Assembly (NCBI RefSeq): GCF_001541225.1
Contig: NZ_LMTS01000025.1
Location: forward strand, 85,339 to 149,338
Direction: 5' to 3'
DNA from: Variovorax sp. WDL1
GTDB taxonomy: Bacteria; Pseudomonadota; Gammaproteobacteria; Burkholderiales; Burkholderiaceae_C
DNA: 64,000 bases
Shown here: positions 1 through 9,291 of the stretch, one piece after another
Layout: each line of letters starts with the position of its first letter
How positions within the stretch are numbered: the first letter of the stretch is position 1
Position numbers and translations under genes: made by a program
The notes under the pieces: model-generated
The model's database searches: none
What the model was told of the DNA's origin: nothing
The model's input: the letters and a program-made list of their open reading frames with translations, nothing else

Positions 1-1255
1 GCACACGACCATCCCGTGCTTCCCGGGCGCTACCGCTCTGGTCGGCGGGAACAACCTCGGCAAGTCCACCGCCATCACAAGCTCGCTGAAGGCAGTGGCC
101 TATGGCGAGTCGGACGATTCGATGGTGCGCCATGGCTGTGATGAGGCGCGTGTCATCCTGCACCTGGAAAAGGGGCAACGCATCGAGTGGGTGCGCTCTA
201 CCAAGCGCTCTCCCGCCGTCATGTACCGCCTGTACCAGGGCACCGAACTTCTCCACGAGGGTCGCCCCAAGGCCCGGAACACTGCGCCTGAGTGGGTGAC
301 GGAAGTTCTTCGGGTTACGAAGCCGGACGACCTGGACATTCAAATCGGTAGCCAGAAGAACCCGGTCTTCCTCCTCAACGAGACGGCTTCCCGGCGCGCT
401 CAAATCCTTTCGCTCGGTCGTGAATCCGGCCACCACAAGGCGCTGATGCGCCTCTATGAGGGCATCCGGACCTCGGACGGCGAGACCGTCAAGCGTGGCG
501 AGCTCGAGCTCACCCGGCTCACGTTCAACCTGGACCGGATGACGCCGGTGCCCGGCCTGGTCGAGAAGCTGGATGCGCTGTCTGCGACGGCCAACGAGCT
601 GGCCGACTACCTTGCGAAGCGCGAGCGCATTTCCTCCCTTCTTGGCCGCATCGAAGAGGCCGCCTCGAAGCTGTCTATCGCTCAGCAGGAATTGTCGGCT
701 CTTGACGGTCTCCCCGAGCTCCCGACGCTTGTTGACACGGCCAAGCGCAAGGCCCTGGCCGACGCCATCGAGCGTAGCCAATTCCTGGTGAACACCCTCA
801 AGGTGCCGGAAATGGCAGACCTGCCCGACCTTGCTGACATGTCGAGGGCAAAGACGCTTTTGGACACCATCGAACGTGGCCAATACCTGCTCGAGAAGAT
901 TCAGGTTCCTACGCTCCCGGAGCTACCCGTTTTGACGGACACCGCCTCTATCGCGGCACTGGGCGTGCGGCTCACAGGCAGCATCGCGAAGCTTGCCGCC
1001 ATGGAGTCGCTGCCCGAGCTGCCTGCGCTGCCGACGCTCAAGGACTTCAGCGGCATGCACCGCGCCATCGAGACCATCTCGGAGACCGAAAGCCGGTTGG
1101 CTGCTGCTGTGGCCGAAGTTGCTAAGGCGACCGCCGAAGAAACCACCGCTCGCGACGAGTTCGAAAGCCTAAAACAAGCCCTGGGTGTCTGCCCGCTGTG
1201 CGATTCGCACCTGGCCACCCACACAGGAACAGACCATGCACATCACGCCCACTGA
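1..1255 (+). CDS. Rad50/SbcC-like ATPase half-protein (5' end outside window)
   Basis: The reading frame is open from base 2, so the start lies upstream of the window. It opens with a Walker A motif (GGNNLGKST, Lys codon at 62-64) of the Rad50/SbcC/SMC type and a Q-loop-like IQIGSQKNP stretch. A helical region follows, with about four 34-residue units each beginning with a proline-punctuated LPELP-like segment (near bases 710, 806, 905, 1010). The protein ends with CPLC (1190-1201), a zinc-hook-like CxxC, only about 18 residues from the stop. No ABC signature, Walker B or D-loop is seen, so this resembles only the N-terminal lobe and one coil arm of a Rad50. It overlaps the Mre11-like gene by 20 bp, and the pair probably forms a DNA end-processing nuclease. 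Confidence 0.75.
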   Translation, partial: HTTIPCFPGATALVGGNNLGKSTAITSSLKAVAYGESDDSMVRHGCDEARVILHLEKGQRIEWVRSTKRSPAVMYRLYQGTELLHEGRPKARNTAPEWVTEVLRVTKPDDLDIQIGSQKNPVFLLNETASRRAQILSLGRESGHHKALMRLYEGIRTSDGETVKRGELELTRLTFNLDRMTPVPGLVEKLDALSATANELADYLAKRERISSLLGRIEEAASKLSIAQQELSALDGLPELPTLVDTAKRKALADAIERSQFLVNTLKVPEMADLPDLADMSRAKTLLDTIERGQYLLEKIQVPTLPELPVLTDTASIAALGVRLTGSIAKLAAMESLPELPALPTLKDFSGMHRAIETISETESRLAAAVAEVAKATAEETTARDEFESLKQALGVCPLCDSHLATHTGTDHAHHAH

Positions 1256-2240
1256 GCAACGCAGCTTCAACGGCATCCTGTTCATAGGTGACCCTCATGT
1301 TACCTCCAAGCGACCTGGGCGCCGCAAGGATGACTATCTGGCATCCGTCCTCGCGAAACTCGAGGAATGCGCCGAAATCTGTGACGACTATGGCCTGCTG
1401 CCGGTCATCCTGGGCGACCTGCTGCATCGCAGCGATGACAACAACCTGCGCATGCTCAACCGCCTGATGACCGTCTTGAAGCGCTTCCCGGTGCCGCCGC
1501 TCACGCTGGAAGGCAACCACGACAAGGAAGAAACCTCGTTGACCGAGAGCGATGCGCTGTACTTGCTGGCGCAGGCCGGCGCCGTGCACGTGCTGGAAAC
1601 GGCCGGACTTGTCGGCACATTCGATGTCGCGGGCCAACCTGTGCGGCTCTTTGCGGCACCTTACGGCTCGGCCATTCCACGGAGTGTTCCGGAAGGGGAG
1701 GGCACCGCTGTGCTCATCACGCACCACGACTTGGCCTTCGATGGCGCCTACCCAGGCTCGCTGCCAATCGACCCTGTTGACGGCGTCATGATGGTCGTGA
1801 ACGGCCATATGCACGACACGAAGCCCAGCGTGATTGCTGGCGCCACCACTTGGCACAACCCGGGGAACATCGAACCCCTCTCCGTCGACCTGGCACATCA
1901 CGTGCCGAAGGTGTGGCTGTGGTCGCCGGGCACGGGAAATGGCGCCGAACTCACCGGCATCGAACTCAAGCACGGGACTGACCTCTTTGACCTCACCGGT
2001 CTGCAGGTTGCCCCTTCTGACGCCAACGCGGCAGTTGCGGCCCTGCCGAGCACCAGTAAGTTCGCGGCGCTCATCACGGAAGAGGCGAAGGCAGATGTTG
2101 ATGCGGAGCGCACTGACGACGCCTCCATCCTGCATGGTGACCTGACGCAGATTTTCGGCGCCGGCGCCATCTCGGACGCGACGCAGCAACTGCTTCTGGG
2201 CCTTTTGGGCCAAGTTCGGCAGGACGCCATGTCCTTGTGA
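1236..2240 (+). CDS. Mre11/SbcD-like metallophosphoesterase
   Basis: This 334-residue protein carries the calcineurin-like phosphoesterase motifs in order: GDPH near the N-terminus, GDLLHR, EGNHD, ITHHD and NGHMHD. These supply the two-metal site of Mre11/SbcD exonucleases. The start at 1236 is chosen because AGGAA lies just upstream and the protein then begins close to the first motif; a longer frame to 1185 is open but lacks support. Overlap with the Rad50-like gene implies translational coupling and a joint nuclease/ATPase complex. The C-terminal 90 residues show no recognisable capping domain. Family membership is clear; the substrate is inferred. Confidence 0.85.
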   Translation: MHITPTEQRSFNGILFIGDPHVTSKRPGRRKDDYLASVLAKLEECAEICDDYGLLPVILGDLLHRSDDNNLRMLNRLMTVLKRFPVPPLTLEGNHDKEETSLTESDALYLLAQAGAVHVLETAGLVGTFDVAGQPVRLFAAPYGSAIPRSVPEGEGTAVLITHHDLAFDGAYPGSLPIDPVDGVMMVVNGHMHDTKPSVIAGATTWHNPGNIEPLSVDLAHHVPKVWLWSPGTGNGAELTGIELKHGTDLFDLTGLQVAPSDANAAVAALPSTSKFAALITEEAKADVDAERTDDASILHGDLTQIFGAGAISDATQQLLLGLLGQVRQDAMSL

Positions 2241-2294
2241 GCTAGGGCACGGTGGCCGAGCAGATGGGCTTACCTTTGGACGGCCCGGAAAGAA

Positions 2295-2319
2295 AAAAGC
2301 CCCTCGTGGAGGGGCTTTT
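2295..2319. terminator. Bidirectional terminator between mre11-like gene and thyA
   Basis: A perfect 11-bp stem (AAAAGCCCCTC, loop GTG) has A and T runs on both sides, so it can end transcripts from both convergent genes. Confidence 0.85.
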
Positions 2320-2345
2320 GCGTGAATGACGGCAGGGATGGTGGC

Positions 2346-3338
2346 TTACGCGGCCATATCGAGCTTGATTGCAGGATGGCACTGATAGCCGACCAACTTG
2401 ACATCCTCGGGGTCCAAGCGCGCAAACACGCCAGGAATTTCATCGACTGAGTTCAGCCTCGGGATATTGCCCAAGTCCAAGGTTGGCTGGGGAAAGTGTT
2501 CGCGGGACAGCAGCTCCTTGACGCCCGGAATATGCGGCACATAAATGTGGGCGTCACCGATAAATTGGGTCATGGTCCCCGCTTTACGTCCAGAGAGCCG
2601 CGCCATGATTTCCAGAAGCAGTGCGCCAATTACTAAATTAAAGGCCAATGCGGTGTCAAAACTTCGCTGAAAAAAGCACATGTGCAGCGTGTTGCTTTCC
2701 GTGTCGACCAAGAATTGATAAAGAACGTGGCAGACGGGAATTGATGTCTGGTCATGCTCGTCCGGTCGCCAGCCATTTATTATTATGCGGCGGTCCGTCG
2801 GATTGGTCATGATGGCTTTGAGCGCCACCTCCAACTGGTTGATTCCCCGACGCATCACCCAGACGTTGCGAGCGGCGTCATGGGCACGAACCTCGTAGCC
2901 AAGCGCTATCAGCTCGTCGCATTCCTTTTGCGAATTGACCTCCCGCCAATCCCGGCAATCGGTCCATTGTTTTGGGTATGAACGCCCAATATCGTCTTCG
3001 CCAGTTCTGTGCTTGTTTGCTAGCCACGATGGCGTGATATTGGCATTGCCGTCCCACACTTTGCATCCGAGCTCCCTGAATTGAGCAGCGCTCGTAAAAC
3101 CTCGGAAGAAACCAAACAGTTCGCCCTTCGCAGTTTTCCACGCGAGCTTCTTGGTGGTAATTGCGGGGAAGCCATCCGCCATGTCGAATTTCAATGTGAC
3201 GCTGGGCACGAACAGCGTGTCGATGCCCGTGCGGTTTGGCCGCAGGACGCCTTCGTCGAGAATGCGCGACAGCATGTCGTGAAACTGCTGCATTGGGTGG
3301 GGCTTCGCAGCCACTGCGGGTGAAGTCGTTTCAGTCAT
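2346..3338 (-). CDS. thyA: Thymidylate synthase (ThyA family)
   Basis: The 330-residue protein methylates dUMP to dTMP with methylene-tetrahydrofolate. Visible ThyA signatures are the RPNRTGID phosphate loop near residue 35, PVCHVLYQF with the nucleophile at Cys203, DRRIIINGW, and QRSFDTALAFN with Asn234, the residue that selects dUMP over dCMP. A conserved YQCHP segment lies near the C-terminus. The MTETTSP start at 3338 is preferred; an open extension to 3419 has no family-like sequence. It is longer than E. coli ThyA (264 aa) because of internal insertions, as in phage and plasmid versions. It stands alone on the minus strand and converges on the Mre11-like gene. Confidence 0.93.
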   Translation of the reverse strand: MTETTSPAVAAKPHPMQQFHDMLSRILDEGVLRPNRTGIDTLFVPSVTLKFDMADGFPAITTKKLAWKTAKGELFGFFRGFTSAAQFRELGCKVWDGNANITPSWLANKHRTGEDDIGRSYPKQWTDCRDWREVNSQKECDELIALGYEVRAHDAARNVWVMRRGINQLEVALKAIMTNPTDRRIIINGWRPDEHDQTSIPVCHVLYQFLVDTESNTLHMCFFQRSFDTALAFNLVIGALLLEIMARLSGRKAGTMTQFIGDAHIYVPHIPGVKELLSREHFPQPTLDLGNIPRLNSVDEIPGVFARLDPEDVKLVGYQCHPAIKLDMAA

Positions 3339-3470
3339 ATATTCGTTGATTTGATGTGGCCTGTTGAGACACAGTGTAGGGAACTGCCATCCGGCAACCT
3401 GCTTTAGCGCCGACCACAAAAAGAAGCTCGGCCGGACGTGAGTCGGGCCGAGCGGATGAATGAGCGCGGG

Positions 3471-4085
3471 CTAGGCGTCGAGCAGAGGCTTGCGGTTCTT
3501 CACGGTCTCCAGCTCCTTGCGGAAGTGGAAAACACGTTCTGCATAGCCGCGGGCCTTGCCTGAGTACTTTGCCAGGGTCGACGTGAGCGACCCGCGTTGC
3601 TGCGCGTGGTATTCCGCCAGGATGGTGGTTCCGACGCGGATATTGACCTCCGGCGAGCGCAAGAGGACCTCAGGGTCTTGCTTGGAGCGCATCTTTTCCA
3701 TGTGGAAGCGAGGCACGACTTGCATCAGGCCCACGGCGCCGTATCCGCTTCTTGCCGCCGGGTCGAGGCTCGACTCCTTCATGGCGATGGCCAGAATCAG
3801 CAGCGGGGACATGCCGACTTTGACCGCCTCGGAGTAGGCACTGGAGACGATGCGCTTTACGAGCCCTTCAGGCTTCTTGTACTTCGACGCCAGGTGGTCT
3901 ACGAGCACTTGCTGCTCCGCAGCCACCGCGGCCACGCGCTTAGCCTCCTGAGCCCTTACTTCGACCAGGGCGGTCGGGAACACCTCAGTTGCGACAAATG
4001 TGCTGTGCACTGGCGCGTTGGCGAGACATAGAACGAGCGCGAGAGCGAGCATTCCGACGTGAAACGTCAGTTTGATTGACTTCAT
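3471..4085 (-). CDS. Secreted SLT-type lytic transglycosylase
   Basis: This 204-residue protein begins with a hydrophobic signal segment (residues 5-24) and carries a C-terminal SLT domain: AMKESSLDP with the catalytic Glu104, then GYGAVGLMQVV. Enzymes of this family cleave the glycan strands of peptidoglycan, and on mobile elements they usually open the wall for a secretion or pilus machine (VirB1/PilT-like role). That role is inferred here because no conjugation gene adjoins it. The minus-strand leader contains CTAAACG and TTTTAG segments and a weak ribosome site. Confidence 0.88.
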   Translation of the reverse strand: MKSIKLTFHVGMLALALVLCLANAPVHSTFVATEVFPTALVEVRAQEAKRVAAVAAEQQVLVDHLASKYKKPEGLVKRIVSSAYSEAVKVGMSPLLILAIAMKESSLDPAARSGYGAVGLMQVVPRFHMEKMRSKQDPEVLLRSPEVNIRVGTTILAEYHAQQRGSLTSTLAKYSGKARGYAERVFHFRKELETVKNRKPLLDA

Positions 4086-4365
4086 GATTGCCTTCTAAAA
4101 CAGATGTAACTCCTGCGTTTAGGCAACGCGGGACGGCAGGGCAGGGCGCCAGCAAAGTGGCGGCCCGATGGCCCGAAGGGCCATTCGCCTCGTAGGTCGA
4201 ACAGAGGCGCTCGATAGACGAGGGGAATCGCCGGCCTGGAGTAAGGTGGCCGAACGTGCCGTGCGAAGCAACCTATAGGGATTTCGGTTTATACGCGGCA
4301 GCGCCTCATAACGATTTTAGGGCCGCATGCTATAATGTAAATCCAATCTCGCGCCCACATCGCCT
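4086..4365 (+). promoter_or_regulatory. Divergent regulatory region upstream of parE-like gene
   Basis: This 280-bp region separates the lytic transglycosylase from parE. The best promoter is an extended -10, TGC-TATAAT, at 4328-4336, with no good -35. It would start transcription near 4343 and give a short leader of about 23 nt without a Shine-Dalgarno sequence. Other A/T islands (CCTATAGGG near 4282, GTTTATAC near 4288, TTTTAGGG near 4316) may be further promoters or regulator sites. Confidence 0.6.
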
Positions 4366-6324
4366 ATGACGCAACGTCAGTACAACGAATCCGCAATAAA
4401 AATTTTAGAGGGCCTCGAGCCGGTCAAGCTTCGTCCAAGCCAGTTCACCCGCACCGAAGACCCCTTGCACATCGTGCAGGAGTGCATCGACAACGCAATC
4501 GACGAGGCCATCGCTGGCTACGCGAAGACGGTGAGTGTTGAACTGCTGCCGGAGGGCTTCGTGCGCGTGGCGGACAACGGTCGCGGCATCCCTGTCGGTC
4601 TGCACCCGGAGAAGAAGATTCCGGTCGTCCAGGCCATCTTCACCGTCCTGTACTCTGGCGGCAAGTTCGACAAGACCTCCGGGGGCGCATACAGCTACGC
4701 CGGCGGTCTCCACGGCGTGGGCGTCTCGGTCACCAACGCACTTTGTGAGTCCCTGACCGCCTCAGTGGTTCGTGACGGAAAGCGCCACGAGATTTCTTTT
4801 GCCGACGGCGACGTGGTGAAGCCACTCTATATGGTCGGGAAGGAAGAGGGGACGGGCACGACAATCACGCTGAAGCCCAATCCGAAGTACTTCACATCGG
4901 CCGAGCTGCCAGTCAAGGTTCTGCGCGAACTGCTCAAGACTAAGGCGGTCTTGCTTCCAGGGCTCGAGGTGCGCTTCACGGACGCTCGCCAGGGCCCTGA
5001 TTCTTCCAAAGAAGAAGTTTTCCGCTACGAGGACGGTCTCCCGGCATACCTCACGGAGTTGGCGGGCGACGAGCCGCTGACGCCCTTGTTGGTCGGCAAG
5101 GTCTACGCCGGCGCAGACGACGAAAACTTTGCGGAGGGCGAGGGCGCTGAGTGGGCCTTCTCCTGGTACGAGGGCGGCGATGGGAGAGGGCGCTCCTACG
5201 TCAACCTGATTCCGACCCCCCTTGACGGCACCCACGTGACTGGTCTGCGCTCGGCGGTCTTCAACTCCATCAAGAGCTTTGCCGAGCATCATTCGATGCT
5301 GCCTAAGGGCTTGAAGCTCACGGCTGATGATGCATTCCGGTCCGTCAAGTTCGTGCTGTCTGCTCGCATGTTGGACCCCGCGTTCGACAACCAGACCAAG
5401 GACCGGCTGAATTCCCGGGATGGCGTCAAGCTCCTCGAGCGCATGGCCCAACCGAGCATCGAGGCCTGGCTGAACCTGAACCCTGTACACGCGAAGGCAG
5501 TGGCAGAGCTGGTCATTCGCCATGCTCAAACCCGCACGCGCGCTGCCAACAAAGTGGAGCGAAAGCGCGGCAGCTCCGTGGTCATGCTGCCCGGGAAGCT
5601 GGCGGACTGCGAGAGCCAGGACTCGAGCATCACCGAGCTTTTCCTGGTCGAGGGCGACTCAGCCGGGGGGTCGGCAAAACAGGCCCGGGAGCGGCACTTT
5701 CAGGCAATCCTGCCCCTGCGCGGCAAAGGGCTCAACACCTGGGAGGCCGACCAGGCGACCGCGCTGGCGAACACGGAAATCCACGATATCTCCATCGCCC
5801 TCGGCGTGATGCCCCACAAGCGCTCCGACGTCGTTGACTTGACCAAGCTCAGGTACGGCAAGGTTTGCATCCTCTCCGACGCCGACGTCGACGGCAATCA
5901 CATTCAAGTGCTGCTGCTGACGCTGTTCTTCAAGCACTTCCCCCAGCTGGTCGACAAGGGCCACATCTATGTGGGGCGCCCGCCGCTTTACCGCATCGAC
6001 GCGGACGCCGCGGGCAAGAAGCGCGGCGCGAAGAAGTTGTATGCCATGGACGAGGCCGAGCTCAACATGTTCGAGGAGCGGCTGCGCAAGGAGGGGTACA
6101 CGAAGACCCAGGTGAGCCGCTTCAAGGGCCTGGGCGAAATGGACGCGCCGGAGCTGTACGAAACGACGCTCCGTATCGATACCCGCCGCCTGCTCAAGGT
6201 GCAGCTGCCGGCGGAACAGTTGGGCGACGCAAACCAGATGTTCGAACAGCTCATGGGGAAGAAGAACCCCGCTTGGCGCCGAGAGTGGATGGAACGACGC
6301 GGCGACGAGGTCGACAGCTACTGA
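4366..6324 (+). CDS. parE: Type IIA topoisomerase subunit B, ParE-like
   Basis: At 652 residues this is a full-length ParE/GyrB-type ATPase subunit. The GHKL ATPase motifs are [18 protein letters not shown] and [13 protein letters not shown]. The TOPRIM motifs are EGDSAGG and DADVDGNH, which bind the catalytic magnesium. It lacks the large GyrB insertion, and the length matches ParE. It hydrolyses ATP to drive strand passage with the ParC subunit encoded 55 bp downstream. No Shine-Dalgarno sequence is visible at the ATG, and the start fits the promoter at 4328. A second topoisomerase IV on a mobile replicon could decatenate large daughter molecules. Confidence 0.92.
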   Translation: MTQRQYNESAIKILEGLEPVKLRPSQFTRTEDPLHIVQECIDNAIDEAIAGYAKTVSVELLPEGFVRVADNGRGIPVGLHPEKKIPVVQAIFTVLYSGGKFDKTSGGAYSYAGGLHGVGVSVTNALCESLTASVVRDGKRHEISFADGDVVKPLYMVGKEEGTGTTITLKPNPKYFTSAELPVKVLRELLKTKAVLLPGLEVRFTDARQGPDSSKEEVFRYEDGLPAYLTELAGDEPLTPLLVGKVYAGADDENFAEGEGAEWAFSWYEGGDGRGRSYVNLIPTPLDGTHVTGLRSAVFNSIKSFAEHHSMLPKGLKLTADDAFRSVKFVLSARMLDPAFDNQTKDRLNSRDGVKLLERMAQPSIEAWLNLNPVHAKAVAELVIRHAQTRTRAANKVERKRGSSVVMLPGKLADCESQDSSITELFLVEGDSAGGSAKQARERHFQAILPLRGKGLNTWEADQATALANTEIHDISIALGVMPHKRSDVVDLTKLRYGKVCILSDADVDGNHIQVLLLTLFFKHFPQLVDKGHIYVGRPPLYRIDADAAGKKRGAKKLYAMDEAELNMFEERLRKEGYTKTQVSRFKGLGEMDAPELYETTLRIDTRRLLKVQLPAEQLGDANQMFEQLMGKKNPAWRREWMERRGDEVDSY

Positions 6325-6379
6325 CGACTGGCGGCCGCCCACCCAACCTCGAGCCGCCGGCACGGCCGGCGCGACCTGC

Positions 6380-8665
6380 ATGAAAGCATCAATGGAATCG
6401 AACGACGAACTCATCATTCACGACTGGGCTGAGAACGCATACCTCGAGTACGCGCTTCAGACCGTCAAGGGCCGCGCCCTCCCAGAGGTACGTGACGGCC
6501 AAAAGCCAGTGCAGCGCCGCATCCTCTTCGGGATGCTGGAACTGGGTCTTTCCGGCCCGGCGAAGCCGGTCAAGAGCGCTCGCGTCGTGGGCGAGGTGCT
6601 CGGTAAGCTGCACCCCCATGGTGACAGCGCGGCCTATGACGCCATGGTGCGGATGGCACAGGACTTCACCCTCCGATATCCGCTCGTCCAAGGGCAGGGC
6701 AACTTCGGTTCCCGTGACGGCGACTCCGCTGCCGCGATGCGGTACACCGAGTCCAAGCTGACGGCGATTTCGGAGCTCCTGCTGTCCGAACTGCGGCTCG
6801 GGACCGTCGATTTCGTCGACAACTACGACGGCACGCTCAAAGAGCCGCGTTACCTCCCTGCCCGCCTCCCATTCACTTTGCTGAACGGGTCCAAGGGCGT
6901 TGCGGTTGGCCTGGCCAACGACATCCTCCCGCACAATCTGCGAGAGGTCGCCAACGCAGCAGTGGCGGTCATCGAGAATCCGGACGTCACAGTCTCGGAG
7001 ATTCTGAAGCTCATCCCGGGCCCGGACTTTCCGGACGGGGCGCAAGTCATCAGTTCCGCCGCAGACATCGAGGCCGCATACACCTCCGGTCGCGGAAGCC
7101 TGCGTTGCCGTGCCGTGTGGAGTCGAGAGGACCTGGCACGTGGGCAGTGGCAGGTCATCGTCTCGCAGCTCCCCTACCAGGTCTCGGTGAAGACAATCAT
7201 GGAGGAAATCGAGACCCTTACCAACCCGCAACCCAAGGCCGGCAAAAAGACCATCGACCAGCGCCAGGCCAACCTGAAACAGGTCGCGCTTGACTTCCTG
7301 GACACGGTTCGCGACGAGTCGGGCAAGCTGGCACCCGTACGCCTGGTGATTGAGCCGAAGAACTCGAAGGTCGACCAGGAACAGATGATGGCCTTCCTCC
7401 TGGCCAACACCAGCCTCGAGGCGTCGGTGACCGTGAACATGACCGTCATCGGCATCGACAACCGGCCTCAGACGAAGGGTATCGATGCACTCCTGAAGGA
7501 GTGGGCCGAGTTCCGGATGACCACCGTGCGCCGGCGCACGCAGTTCCAACTGGACGGAGCGAACAAGCGTATTCACATCCTCGAGGGCCGCATGGTGGTC
7601 TTCGTGAGTCTGGACCGTGTCATCAAAATCATCCGAGAAGCGGACGACCCGGCGGCTCAACTGAAGGCGGAGCTTGGCCTGAGTGACATCCAGACCACGG
7701 ACATCCTGGAGATGCGCTTGCGGCAGCTCAACAAGCTGGAAGGTTTCAAGCTGGAGAGCGAGCTGGACGAGCTCCGCAAGGAACGCACGCGGCTCGAGGC
7801 GCTGTTGGCGTCCGACCCGGCAATGCGCCGCATGGTCATCTCTGAAATCAAGGCCGACGCTGCGAAGTACGGCGACGACCGCCGGACCCTGCTGCAGCCC
7901 GCTGCACGCGCAGAGGCAGGCGTTTCCTCGACGGTGAACCTGCCGGATGAGGAAATCACGGTCGTTCTGTCCCGCAACCTCTGGCTCAAGGCCTACAAGG
8001 GGCACGACGTGCCGCCGGAGGCCTATGTGCTCAAGCAGGGCGATTCGGTTCTCGCGATGGTCAAGACCCGCACGGTTTCGACGCTTTACTTGCTCGACTC
8101 GAACGGCCGCGCCTACAGCCTGCCGGCAGGAGGCGTTCCGAACGGCCGCGGCGAGGGTGCCCCTCTCTCGGCCTCCATTGACCTGCAGGCCGGCGCACGG
8201 GTTGTCACGATGCTGGCTGGTGCCGACGACGACCGCTTCATCTTCGCTGGTGCGCTTGGCAATGGCTACGTTGCACCGCTCAAGAGCCTCGCCTCGCGCC
8301 AGAAGGCCGGCAAGGTGTTCCTGAAACTCGCCGACGGGGAGGCGCCGATGCCACCAGTCGCAATTCCGCAAGACGACACAGGGTTCGTGGTCTGCGGTTC
8401 AACGGACGGGCGGATGCTCGCCTTCCCGCTGGCCGAAGTCAAGACGCTGCCCGCCGGTGGAATGGGTGTCATCCTCATGGTGCTGGGCAACGACAAGCTC
8501 TCCGCGCTCCTGCATACGGCTGACGCTCCTTTCGAGGGCAAGGGCCTGGCGAACGGAAAAATGGTTGATATCAAGCTGAAGGGGGACGATTGGACCCGCC
8601 ACGTTCTGCACCGGGCTCGCAAGGGGGCCCAGCTGCCGAAAAAGGCGGTTCTCCAGCCCATCTGA
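6380..8665 (+). CDS. parC: Type IIA topoisomerase subunit A, ParC-like
   Basis: This 761-residue DNA-cleaving subunit carries the winged-helix motif [13 protein letters not shown] and the active-site tyrosine in AAMRYTE. The helical tower follows, then a C-terminal beta-propeller-like region with repeated G-rich blades. The Ser and Asp of the quinolone-determining segment ([10 protein letters not shown]) are those of a sensitive enzyme. Two ATGs are possible, at 6380 and 6392; GAAAG before the second makes it plausible. It lies just after parE, presumably co-transcribed, and a palindromic hairpin follows it. Confidence 0.92.
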   Translation: MKASMESNDELIIHDWAENAYLEYALQTVKGRALPEVRDGQKPVQRRILFGMLELGLSGPAKPVKSARVVGEVLGKLHPHGDSAAYDAMVRMAQDFTLRYPLVQGQGNFGSRDGDSAAAMRYTESKLTAISELLLSELRLGTVDFVDNYDGTLKEPRYLPARLPFTLLNGSKGVAVGLANDILPHNLREVANAAVAVIENPDVTVSEILKLIPGPDFPDGAQVISSAADIEAAYTSGRGSLRCRAVWSREDLARGQWQVIVSQLPYQVSVKTIMEEIETLTNPQPKAGKKTIDQRQANLKQVALDFLDTVRDESGKLAPVRLVIEPKNSKVDQEQMMAFLLANTSLEASVTVNMTVIGIDNRPQTKGIDALLKEWAEFRMTTVRRRTQFQLDGANKRIHILEGRMVVFVSLDRVIKIIREADDPAAQLKAELGLSDIQTTDILEMRLRQLNKLEGFKLESELDELRKERTRLEALLASDPAMRRMVISEIKADAAKYGDDRRTLLQPAARAEAGVSSTVNLPDEEITVVLSRNLWLKAYKGHDVPPEAYVLKQGDSVLAMVKTRTVSTLYLLDSNGRAYSLPAGGVPNGRGEGAPLSASIDLQAGARVVTMLAGADDDRFIFAGALGNGYVAPLKSLASRQKAGKVFLKLADGEAPMPPVAIPQDDTGFVVCGSTDGRMLAFPLAEVKTLPAGGMGVILMVLGNDKLSALLHTADAPFEGKGLANGKMVDIKLKGDDWTRHVLHRARKGAQLPKKAVLQPI

Positions 8666-8681
8666 CCCGCAACCTCCCATA

Positions 8682-8703
8682 AAGCCCGGCTCGAGCCGGG
8701 CTT
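8682..8703 (+). terminator. Palindromic hairpin after parC
   Basis: A perfect 22-bp palindrome built from AAGCCCGGCTC and its complement lies 17 bp after parC. It lacks a T tract, so it may be a weak terminator or RNA-stabilising hairpin. Confidence 0.55.
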
Positions 8704-8744
8704 AGTGGCGCTGCGGTGTTTAAGCGTCGCGAGCTATTCAAACC

Positions 8745-9245
8745 ATGCGATTCCTCCGAACCAATCGATTCCCGCTCGGCGTCCTTGCCGTCTCCCTCGG
8801 TGCCTTGGCGCTCGCCCTCGTGCTGCAATATGGGTTTAGCATGGCTCCCTGCCCCTTGTGCGTACTCCAGCGCCTGGCGCTCGTTGCGACTGCCTTGGTC
8901 GGCGCTGCCCAAATGGCCTTGCAGAAGCGATTCACGACGCCACTCACCTGGCTTGGATTCGCAGCTTCACTAGGCGGGTTCACCCTCGCCACGTGGCACA
9001 TCTTCAAGATGGTTGCCGCCCCCACGGAGGACGCGGCGTGCGGCCCAGGCCTAGCCACCTGGGTCGACAGCCTTTGGACCGCCGAGCTGCTGCCGAGCGT
9101 TTTTGCACCCATGGGAGATTGCTTTCAGGACGCGGCCAACCTCCTCGGCCTGCCTCTTCCGGTCTATGCCTGCGGCCTTTTTCTGACCGTCGCAGCTCTT
9201 TTTCGTCTAAATGCAATTAACGCAACTAGCACACTAAATTCTTAG
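8745..9245 (+). CDS. dsbB: Disulfide bond formation protein DsbB
   Basis: This 166-residue inner-membrane quinone reductase has four hydrophobic segments. It carries the CPLC pair (Cys36/Cys39) in the first periplasmic loop and a second pair, Cys99 and Cys126, in the second loop, as in DsbB. It would reoxidise a periplasmic DsbA and so support folding of the exported, cysteine-containing proteins encoded in this window. No dsbA is visible here. The last codons overlap the left arm of the 17-bp inverted repeat at 9209-9225. Confidence 0.9.
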   Translation: MRFLRTNRFPLGVLAVSLGALALALVLQYGFSMAPCPLCVLQRLALVATALVGAAQMALQKRFTTPLTWLGFAASLGGFTLATWHIFKMVAAPTEDAACGPGLATWVDSLWTAELLPSVFAPMGDCFQDAANLLGLPLPVYACGLFLTVAALFRLNAINATSTLNS

Positions 9246-9290
9246 TGGCTGTAAACTAGTGGTCCCGCTGGAATTGCGTTAATTGCATTT
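9209..9290. repeat. 17-bp perfect inverted repeat before recombinase-fold gene
   Basis: The left arm AAATGCAATTAACGCAA (9209-9225) lies inside the end of dsbB. Its exact reverse complement is at 9274-9290, ending 1 bp before the next ATG. The 48-bp spacer holds a nested dyad CACTAA/TTAGTG (9232-9247) and an ACTAGT. The position argues for an operator or a recombinase binding site. Confidence 0.7.
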
Positions 9291-9291
9291 T

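Noticed and set aside
2346..3338. ThyA homologue as a dCMP or dUMP hydroxymethylase that makes modified bases
   Set aside because: The dUMP-selecting Asn (Asn234) is retained, and no base-modifying partner genes are present.
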